5,182 nt of DNA from Planctomycetota bacterium (GTDB taxonomy: Bacteria; Planctomycetota; UBA1135), in assembly GCA_022447335.1 (NCBI GenBank), contig JAKVCF010000146.1, forward strand, positions 1 through 5,182. Direction: 5' to 3'. Shown one piece after another: positions 1-5,182 of this stretch. The stretch's first letter is position 1, and each line of letters starts with the position of its first letter. The notes beneath the pieces were generated by a model that saw nothing but the letters and a program-made list of their open reading frames with translations, ran no database searches and had not been told where the DNA came from. Position numbers and translations under genes: made by a program.

Positions 1-1096
1 TCCGCAGCATGCCGGACTGCAGGGCAATGTTGATCCCAATAGCGCGCAAAGCGGGCTGCCGCCAGAGGCAGTCACAATCGCCGAACATTTTCGCGCGCAC
101 GGGTATGCCACCGCACAGATTGGGAAGTGGCATTTAGGCCATAGCGCCGAGCGCCAGCCGACCGGCCAGGGCTTCGATTTTGGCTTTGGGCACCTTGGTG
201 GGTGTATCGATAACTATTCACACTTCTTCTATTGGAACGGCCCGAACCGGCACGATTTAGTGCGTAACGGCAAAGAGGAATATCGCCCAGGCGAGTTTTT
301 CCCCGATATATGTGTCGAAGAAGCAGGAGCATGGATTCGCGCGCGGGGCGAACAGCCCTGGCTGATGTACTTCGCGCTCAATTTGCCCCACTATCCCTAC
401 CAGGGCGAGCCGCATTGGTTGGAACGATACGCAGGCGTTCCAACGCCGCGCCGTGAGTACGCGGCTTTCATTTCGACTATGGACGAGAAGATCGGTGACT
501 TATTGCGCGAATTGGAGAAGGGAGGGAGGGCAGATCGCACCCTTGTGGTTTTTCAGTCCGATCACGGGCATTCGACAGAGCAACGCGCCTTTTACGGGGG
601 CGGCAAAGCTGGCCCACACCGCGGGGCGAAGTTCAGTTTGCTTGAAGGTGGCATTCGGGTCCCTGCGATCGTGGCAGGGCCGGGTGTGCCGGTAGCGGCC
701 GTGCGCGATCAGATAGCAACGGCTTGTGATTGGTTTCCGACATTGTGCACCTTAGCGGGGGTTCCCCAGCCTGAGCATGGGCTCGATGGGCACGACCTTT
801 CTCTAATGATGTCCCTCCCTGATGCATCAACGCCTTACGAACACTTTTTTTGGAAGAGCGGCGGGCAGTGGGCGCTGCGGGCGGGGAGGTGGAAGCTGAT
901 CTGGGATGCAAACGACACAACAGTAGGCCGCGCTTGGCAACGCGAGCCCGGGATGAGGCTTTACGACATCGACGCCGATCCCGGTGAATCGCGCGACCTT
1001 GCAAGCAAGCACCCCAGTGAGGTCGACCGTCTCCGCAAGCTTGCGTTAGAGTGGGATCCGAAGATTCGCTACGAACTAGAAACAAAGAAGAACTAG
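1..1096 (+). CDS. Sulfatase, type I (S1) family, 5'-truncated by the window edge
   Basis: C-terminal 364 residues of a sulfatase that hydrolyses sulfate esters. The reading frame begins at base 2, stays open from the window edge and ends at TAG 1094-1096. Visible residues 40-46 read IGKWHLG, the second sulfatase signature, giving catalytic Lys42 and His44. NLPHYPY supplies a further active-site His (130). SDHG at 186-189 supplies the calcium-ligand Asp187, with His188 where many family members have Asn. Lys210 in the GAKFSLLEGGIR stretch is the usual sulfate-binding Lys. The C-terminal subdomain carries the typical LYDIDADPGESRDLA block. The Asp-Asp pair and the CxPxR motif that is oxidised to formylglycine must lie just outside the window, so activity, signal peptide and full length cannot be judged. 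No C-terminal extension follows the core domain. The gene is convergent with the next sulfatase and overlaps it by three bases. Family assignment is firm; the substrate is unknown, with a sulfated glycan a reasonable guess. Confidence 0.95.
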   Translation, partial: PQHAGLQGNVDPNSAQSGLPPEAVTIAEHFRAHGYATAQIGKWHLGHSAERQPTGQGFDFGFGHLGGCIDNYSHFFYWNGPNRHDLVRNGKEEYRPGEFFPDICVEEAGAWIRARGEQPWLMYFALNLPHYPYQGEPHWLERYAGVPTPRREYAAFISTMDEKIGDLLRELEKGGRADRTLVVFQSDHGHSTEQRAFYGGGKAGPHRGAKFSLLEGGIRVPAIVAGPGVPVAAVRDQIATACDWFPTLCTLAGVPQPEHGLDGHDLSLMMSLPDASTPYEHFFWKSGGQWALRAGRWKLIWDANDTTVGRAWQREPGMRLYDIDADPGESRDLASKHPSEVDRLRKLALEWDPKIRYELETKKN

Positions 1097-2862
1097 CGGG
1101 GCGTGCCAGGCGGGCTAATGCGCAGGTGGTCAGCGGCAAAGCTTTTCCCGTCGACTTGAATTTCGATGCCAAGCCGGTGTTGGCCCGGTGGGATATGAAT
1201 GCCCGGAATCAGGTCATCGATACGGCGGTTGGCTGCGTTGAACTTGGATTCGGCGACAAGCTGGTCGTCGATTCGCACCTTGATGACTACGTTGCCGTTT
1301 GCTTTGCCGCGAGAGCGCGGGGTGAGGTCTACTAAAGTCGCTTTAGTGCAGTCAATCCAATAGGCTCCAGTAGCGCCATAGCCTTCAGTGTTCGGGCGCC
1401 AATCATTGCGGTTGAGCTCGTGCATTGGCTCGATCTCGAAGTCAATTACGATAGAGGGCGGCATTCCCACTCCTTCGTAGGCACTCGCGTCGGCGAACCA
1501 CTGAAGGTATTCCGCAAGCATTGACTCGGCGAGCTCTGGCATCTGTTCGATCAAGTCGTTTTCCTCAAGCGGGTCTTCTTGGAGGTCGTAGAGCGCGATT
1601 GGCACAGGGTCTTCTGGTAGGCGTTCACGCCCAAATCCGCTGGCGCGCACTAGCTTGTATCGCGGGCCGATCGTCGCGAAGTTGTGCTCTGGTAGTCGGA
1701 CATCACCACGGTGTGCCTGGATGTGAATCAAGCGAGGCGGCCAATCCGTGGCGGTTTCGTTGAGCAGTGGCCAGACACTTTTCCCGTCTAGGCCCTCCAC
1801 CTTGGGCGCCCGTACGCCGGTCGCCTCAACAAGGGTTGGCCAGACATCTACGTGGGAGGCAATCTCGGCGCAGCGTTTGCCGGCGGGGATTTTGCCAGGC
1901 CAGCGAACAAAAAAGGGCGACCGGATCCCACCTTCCCAGACTTCCGATTTCATGCCGCGCATCTCGCCGACGTAGTGACGAATCGCGGGGCCGTTGTCGT
2001 GCATGTAGATAAAAATAGTGTCCTCTGCAACGCCTAACTCGTCGAGTACATCCATTAAGCGGCCGACATTTTGATCAATATTTTCAATCATCGCGAAGCT
2101 TGCTGCCATTTGGGCGGCTTGCCTCGGGTCGGGCAGAACCTCTGAAAGGTCGCGCGACTTGTATTTAGCGAGCAAGTCGGCCGGGACATCGTTCCAGGGC
2201 CCATGCGGTGTATTGGTAGCAAGATAGGTAAAGAATGGGCGGCCTTGTGCGACGCTTTCGCGCATATGTTCGACCGCGTAGTCAGTGTAGACATCCATAC
2301 AGTAGCCCTCGGTTTGCGCTGCCACTCCGTTGTGGTAAAGCCATGCATTGGTATAGCGACGGTTATTGTCGAGGTGGTCGGCGGGCTGCGCCAATCCACC
2401 GCCCCGATGGCAAAGCACTTCTTCAAATCCTTGATCCTGTGGGCGCATTGGATAGCTATCCCCCAAATGCCACTTGCCGAATAGCCCGGTGGCGTAACCG
2501 TTGTCCTGTAGCACTTCCGCGATCGTGATTTCGCGCGTGTCCATCATGGCGCGCCCACGGTAGGTGTCGATGGCGCGCGTTCGGATACTGTTGCGGCCAG
2601 TCATGAGCGCAGCGCGCGTCGGTGTGCACACTGGGCTGACGTAGAAGCGATCCATTCCACCGCTCTGCGCCGCGAGTTCATCGAGCCGTGGCGTATCAAG
2701 GACGGCATTGCCGTGAGCTCCAATGTCACCCCAGCCCTGATCGTCGGTCATCACGATGACGACGTTGGGGAAAGAGGCTGGTTGTTCGTTCGTCGTTGAC
2801 CGACAGGCGACCGTCAGCAGCGCGAGAGCGGCGAGGGTGGGGGAGAGAATCGCGGCGCGCAC
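1093..2862 (-). CDS. Sulfatase lipoprotein (arylsulfatase A-like, S1 family) with C-terminal accessory domain
   Basis: Complete 589-residue sulfatase predicted to act in the periplasm or at the cell surface. The start is GTG; an in-frame TAG four codons upstream leaves no earlier start. Residues 1-19 form a signal peptide (basic Arg2, hydrophobic Ala/Leu core) ending in LTVAC, a lipobox-like site with Cys20 as the lipidated residue; Thr at -3 is less usual. Arg21 at +2 is not an inner-membrane retention Asp. The catalytic set is complete: Asp40-Asp41 (metal), Cys79 in CTPTR (formylglycine site) with Arg83, Lys130 and His132 in FGKWHLG, His220 in NTPHGPW, Asp289-Asn290 (metal) and Lys305. Spacing matches the arylsulfatase family. 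The core ends near residue 460. Residues about 470-589 are an extra domain, probably beta-rich, containing NRNDWRP and GAYWID; they resemble extensions I recall on planctomycete/verrucomicrobial sulfatases. A formylglycine-generating enzyme is needed but not encoded here. The gene follows the beta-oxidation gene by 54 bases, with no terminator seen between them. The substrate is unknown. Confidence 0.96.
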   Translation of the reverse strand: MRAAILSPTLAALALLTVACRSTTNEQPASFPNVVIVMTDDQGWGDIGAHGNAVLDTPRLDELAAQSGGMDRFYVSPVCTPTRAALMTGRNSIRTRAIDTYRGRAMMDTREITIAEVLQDNGYATGLFGKWHLGDSYPMRPQDQGFEEVLCHRGGGLAQPADHLDNNRRYTNAWLYHNGVAAQTEGYCMDVYTDYAVEHMRESVAQGRPFFTYLATNTPHGPWNDVPADLLAKYKSRDLSEVLPDPRQAAQMAASFAMIENIDQNVGRLMDVLDELGVAEDTIFIYMHDNGPAIRHYVGEMRGMKSEVWEGGIRSPFFVRWPGKIPAGKRCAEIASHVDVWPTLVEATGVRAPKVEGLDGKSVWPLLNETATDWPPRLIHIQAHRGDVRLPEHNFATIGPRYKLVRASGFGRERLPEDPVPIALYDLQEDPLEENDLIEQMPELAESMLAEYLQWFADASAYEGVGMPPSIVIDFEIEPMHELNRNDWRPNTEGYGATGAYWIDCTKATLVDLTPRSRGKANGNVVIKVRIDDQLVAESKFNAANRRIDDLIPGIHIPPGQHRLGIEIQVDGKSFAADHLRISPPGTPR

Positions 2863-2916
2863 GCCGTCAGTCTAGATCTCCCGACGATGACTAATTGTCG
2901 CGAGTTCGCGCGCGTT
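2863..2916 (-). other. Short spacer between the beta-oxidation gene and the sulfatase lipoprotein gene
   Basis: These 54 bases separate two genes read in the same direction. There is no stable hairpin followed by a T run, so read-through is plausible. In transcript sense a GGGAG lies 15 bases before the sulfatase GTG, too far for a standard Shine-Dalgarno site. No convincing promoter pair is visible. Confidence 0.4.
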
Positions 2917-4965
2917 CTAAGCAGTCGCCGGGGTCTTGAACTCGGGGCGGCGGCCTTCGATCAACGCAGATAGCCCCTCAAGCGCATCGGGGTGTGCGAA
3001 GACCTCTTCGAGGTCTCGTAGCTCGAGGTCGAGCGCGTCGTTCAGTTCGATGTGATGACCTTCGTTGAAGAGGCGCTCAGCCTGCTTCAGCGCATTAAGG
3101 CTCTTGTGACTCATCTTCTTGACGGCCTTATCGAGCACCGGGTTGCGACTAGTGTCGGCTTCGCCGCCGAGGATCTGATCTACCGAGTAGGACGCGAAGT
3201 AATCCCAGATGGCTTGCCAGTTCTCGCTCGGGCAGTGCTCACGACCTGAACGCCCAGGCGCGACGCCTTTACCTGCAAACCCTTCGCAAGCAGCATCGAG
3301 TTCACTGAAGGGAGCCACGGCATCGACTAGGCCGATTTCAGCCGCCTGTTTAGCGCCCAGAATCTGACCCGTGTACACGAGGTACTTCGCGAGCGGCAGG
3401 CCTACGCGGCGCGGTAGGCGCTGCGTGCCACCTAGGCCCGGGTAGATGCCAATCCCCGTCTCCGGGAAACCAAAGCTCGCTTTTGGCGAAGCCACGATCC
3501 AGTCGCAGGCCAGTGCAGTTTCCGAGCCGCCGCCCAATGCGAGGCCCTGCACACGCGCGACCACGGGCTGCTGGTTGCCGTTCATGCCACGCAGCATCTT
3601 TTGGCCATCGGCTGTGAAGGCGTAGATCTCGGGGAATGTGTTAGCGCGCAGGTGGTCGACGAAGAACTTGATGTCGGCCCCTGCGATGAAAGCCTTGCCG
3701 CTGCCACCCAGCACCACGCCTTTGCCACCGCCTTGCGCGGCGTCGAGCGCGCTCTGCAGCTGCGCGCCCACTGCGGGGTTGAGTGCGTTCATCGCATCAG
3801 GGCGGTTGATCCAGACGGAAGTGAGGTTGCCCCGCTCGCCCTTGGCGACCAGATGTATTGGGATTCCTGGCGCATTGGCATCTGCCAGTAACTTTGGCAT
3901 GGGGAGTTCCCAGGCCGAGGCGATGGGCTCAGCCATGGCGCGGGCCTTGGCGACACCAACGCGGTTAATGAGCTGGAAGGGGCCCTTCGACCAACGTAGG
4001 CCCACGCGGGCGCCAATGTCAGCATCTTCGACAGAGCTCACTCCTTCGTCGACCAGCTGCGATGTTACGTAGAAAGTAACGCCCAGTAATCGATTTGCTA
4101 CCACATCAAATTTGGATTCGTCCACCTCTCCGGAGAGATCCCAGTTTTCTTTCACATTCTCGACCTGATCGATCAGCTTTGCGGCCGGGGCATAGAACGC
4201 GTGTAACTCTTTACCGAGAGTGTTCGCCGCATGCATCGCAATGGGCACACCGGTCACATTCATCAGCTCAAAAGGGCCCATGCCGATGTGGAAGGATTTC
4301 TTTGCTGCCCAATCGATGGTGGCGATATTTGCTGCGCCTTCCTCGAGCAGGCGGACGGCTTCATTGAGCCACGGCACGAAGTAACGGTTGACCACAAAGC
4401 CTGGCGCGTCAGCTGAGTCGATTGGCGTTTTGCCAATGGCTTCTTGTGCAGCCCAAGCTGCGTTGTAAGCGTCACGGTTGACGCTATCGTGGCCGATCAC
4501 CTCCACTAAACGATTCATAGCAGGGTGGTAGAAGTAGTGCAGGCCGACCACGCGCTCTGGGTTTGGCGTCACGGCGGCGACGTCCTTCACGTAGAAGGAC
4601 GAGGTGTTGGTGCCCAGGATGCAATTCGGCTTAGTAACTTCACCTAGTCGCTGGAAGACCTGTTGCTTAACGCCGAGGTCTTCGAAGACCGCTTCAATGA
4701 CAAGGTCTACGTTAGCCAGGGCATTCCAATCCGAGGTGCCCGTGACGTTGGAGAGGATGCGCTCGACCTGCTCGGCTCTGAAGATGCCACGCTCTACACC
4801 CTTTTGAAGGGTGGACCGGATAATCCCCATGCCGCGGGCGACCTTCTCGTCGTCAAGGTCGACCAGGACCACCGGCAGGCCTTCGGTGGCGATTTTTTGG
4901 GCGATTCCGGAGCCCATATTCCCGGCTCCGATCACGGCGTACTTATTTACTTCGTATTTGCTCAT
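2917..4965 (-). CDS. Bifunctional 3-hydroxyacyl-CoA dehydrogenase / enoyl-CoA hydratase (dehydrogenase-hydratase order)
   Basis: Cytoplasmic beta-oxidation enzyme, 682 residues from the chosen ATG at 4963-4965. It should hydrate trans-2-enoyl-CoA and oxidise the (S)-3-hydroxyacyl-CoA with NAD+. Numbering from the upstream ATG at 5020-5022 (701 residues): Rossmann motif GAGNMG at 32-37, with Asp55 for the NAD ribose; dehydrogenase catalytic residues Ser141, His162, Glu174 and Asn212, spaced as in human HADH. Helical dehydrogenase C-terminal segments follow, GMGPFELMN near 247 and a second, GLRWSKGPFQL, near 341. The crotonase domain starts near 387, with oxyanion-hole segments AFIAGADI (444-451) and ALGGGSE (495-501). 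Both hydratase acids are present, Glu501 and Glu521, so both activities look intact. The domain order is opposite to E. coli FadB/FadJ and like Bacillus FadN and archaeal fusions. I prefer the internal start: the 19 extra codons include AGA, ATA, CTA and CGA, unlike the rest, and homology begins just after Met20. Neither start has a clear ribosome binding site. A thiolase or acyl-CoA dehydrogenase partner is not visible. Confidence 0.96.
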   Translation of the reverse strand: MSKYEVNKYAVIGAGNMGSGIAQKIATEGLPVVLVDLDDEKVARGMGIIRSTLQKGVERGIFRAEQVERILSNVTGTSDWNALANVDLVIEAVFEDLGVKQQVFQRLGEVTKPNCILGTNTSSFYVKDVAAVTPNPERVVGLHYFYHPAMNRLVEVIGHDSVNRDAYNAAWAAQEAIGKTPIDSADAPGFVVNRYFVPWLNEAVRLLEEGAANIATIDWAAKKSFHIGMGPFELMNVTGVPIAMHAANTLGKELHAFYAPAAKLIDQVENVKENWDLSGEVDESKFDVVANRLLGVTFYVTSQLVDEGVSSVEDADIGARVGLRWSKGPFQLINRVGVAKARAMAEPIASAWELPMPKLLADANAPGIPIHLVAKGERGNLTSVWINRPDAMNALNPAVGAQLQSALDAAQGGGKGVVLGGSGKAFIAGADIKFFVDHLRANTFPEIYAFTADGQKMLRGMNGNQQPVVARVQGLALGGGSETALACDWIVASPKASFGFPETGIGIYPGLGGTQRLPRRVGLPLAKYLVYTGQILGAKQAAEIGLVDAVAPFSELDAACEGFAGKGVAPGRSGREHCPSENWQAIWDYFASYSVDQILGGEADTSRNPVLDKAVKKMSHKSLNALKQAERLFNEGHHIELNDALDLELRDLEEVFAHPDALEGLSALIEGRRPEFKTPATA

Positions 4966-4985
4966 CACAATTCGGTGCGGCCCGT

Positions 4986-5012
4986 ATAGAACCCGCGCGG
5001 GGCGTATTCTAT
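4986..5012. repeat. Imperfect dyad symmetry, possible operator or leader hairpin
   Basis: Outer arms ATAGAA (4986-4991) and TTCTAT (5007-5012) are perfect inverted copies. Between them lies the 10-base palindrome CCCGCGCGGG (4992-5001), followed by five unpaired bases, GCGTA. The two symmetries are offset by a few bases. The right arm overlaps the candidate -10 hexamer of the beta-oxidation gene, a typical place for a repressor site. Arms of six bases can arise by chance. Confidence 0.3.
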
Positions 5013-5044
5013 CGGAGGGCATAAGTTCGACGGCCCGCTCCCAG

Positions 5045-5060
5045 CCCCCCTTTCCCCTTT
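5045..5060 (+). other. 16-base homopyrimidine tract before the ABC gene start
   Basis: An unbroken C/T run (six C, three T, four C, three T) sits seven bases before the proposed GTG, where a purine-rich ribosome binding site would be expected. On the minus strand it is a G/A run. Function is unknown; it may be simple low-complexity intergenic sequence. Confidence 0.3.
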
Positions 5061-5067
5061 GGTTACC

Positions 5068-5182
5068 GTGATACGCCTCCAGGATGTTGAGAAGAGCTAC
5101 CGCAGCGATGCGAGTGTCACTCCGGTATTGCGTGTGCCGGCTTTTGATATTGCTGCAGGCGAACGGGTGGCGCTGGTGGGAG
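5068..5182 (+). CDS. ABC transporter ATP-binding protein, N-terminal fragment (3' end outside window)
   Basis: First 38 codons of an ABC ATPase; the frame reads through to the window edge. The start proposed is GTG 5068-5070, giving MIRLQDVEKSY. Tyr11 fits the A-loop aromatic that stacks on adenine. AAGERVALVG at 29-38 is the strand leading into Walker A, whose first Gly is the last complete codon. Spacing from start to Walker A is normal for LolD/MacB/DevA-type ATPases, which work with FtsX-like permeases in lipoprotein release or export, but this subfamily call rests on very little sequence. TTG at 5059-5061 is an in-frame alternative start that would add three residues; an in-frame TAG at 4987-4989 bounds the frame. 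No Shine-Dalgarno sequence precedes either start, and the leader is a pyrimidine tract. The gene is divergent from the beta-oxidation gene. Confidence is high for an ABC ATPase and low for its cargo. Confidence 0.82.
   Translation, partial: MIRLQDVEKSYRSDASVTPVLRVPAFDIAAGERVALVG

Larger units (their letters stand above)
4966..5067. promoter_or_regulatory. Shared upstream region of the divergent beta-oxidation and ABC transporter genes
   Basis: These roughly 100 bases separate the preferred starts of two divergent genes, so they should hold promoters for both. On the minus strand, TAGAAT (plus-strand 5006-5011) matches five of six bases of the -10 consensus, but I see no good -35 at 16-18 bases. 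If it is used, transcription would begin near 4998, downstream of the ATG at 5022, which favours the ATG at 4965. No convincing promoter is seen for the ABC gene. All of this is pattern matching only. Confidence 0.4.

Noticed and set aside
557..568. His in place of Asn in the metal-binding SDHG of the first sulfatase, as a sign of inactivity
   Set aside because: Asp-His at this position is common in working S1 sulfatases, so it is not evidence of a dead enzyme.
260..1096. Start of the first sulfatase at GTG 260
   Set aside because: The same frame is open from base 2 and includes the IGKWHLG signature upstream of 260, so this GTG is an internal Val codon and the gene begins outside the window.
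1138..1145. AAAGCTTT palindrome near the sulfatase junction as a terminator
   Set aside because: It is a short AT-rich palindrome within coding sequence with no GC-rich stem or loop.
633..1172. 179-codon open frame antisense to the first sulfatase
   Set aside because: It lies almost wholly opposite a confidently identified coding frame, has low-complexity Arg/Ser/Ala-rich translation and no recognisable domain; GC-rich coding DNA often leaves such open antisense frames.
2626..2628. Catalytic motif CTPTR as an unusual variant of CxPSR
   Set aside because: The formylglycine recognition consensus is CxPxR, and Thr in place of Ser is allowed in the family signature, so this is an ordinary active sulfatase motif.
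2899..2910. CGCGA-GT-TCGCG inverted repeat as a terminator after the beta-oxidation gene
   Set aside because: The loop is too small for the full stem, the stem is short and no T run follows in transcript direction.
3638..4072. 144-codon open frame antisense to the beta-oxidation gene
   Set aside because: Its translation is rich in Ala, Ser and Pro with no motif, and it lies fully within a conserved enzyme gene read on the other strand.

Overview
The window looks like ordinary chromosomal DNA from a GC-rich Gram-negative bacterium. It holds parts or all of four protein genes and almost no non-coding sequence. A lipoprotein-type sulfatase, a second diverged sulfatase next to it, and a dehydrogenase-first beta-oxidation fusion suggest an environmental, possibly marine, heterotroph. 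Planctomycetota/PVC bacteria or a deltaproteobacterial-type lineage are candidates, but this placement is inference and the window has no rRNA or other taxonomic marker.

Layout: (1) Positions 1-1096, plus strand: the C-terminal 364 residues of a type I (S1) sulfatase whose start and catalytic Cys motif lie left of the window. (2) Positions 1093-2862, minus strand: a complete 589-residue sulfatase lipoprotein with every expected active-site residue and a C-terminal accessory domain. The two sulfatases are convergent and their stop codons interlock in a single CTAG. (3) Positions 2917-4965 (possibly from 5022), minus strand: a bifunctional (S)-3-hydroxyacyl-CoA dehydrogenase/enoyl-CoA hydratase, with the dehydrogenase N-terminal and the hydratase C-terminal. 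It lies 54 bases upstream of the complete sulfatase on the same strand, so the two may be co-transcribed. (4) Positions 5068-5182, plus strand: the first 38 codons of an ABC-transporter ATPase, cut off as the Walker A motif begins. It is divergent from the beta-oxidation gene across a short shared upstream region.

Functionally, the sulfatases would remove sulfate esters from organic substrates, probably polysaccharides, outside the cytoplasm. The fusion enzyme would carry out the hydration and NAD-dependent oxidation steps of fatty-acid beta-oxidation in the cytoplasm. The ABC ATPase is probably part of an export or lipoprotein-release type system. Nothing in the sequence ties these into one pathway. 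I found no RNA gene, mobile element, CRISPR array or convincing terminator, and no evidence for a new biological system. The points most worth checking are the CTAG overlap, an imperfect dyad in the divergent promoter region, and the lack of well-placed Shine-Dalgarno sequences at all three visible starts.
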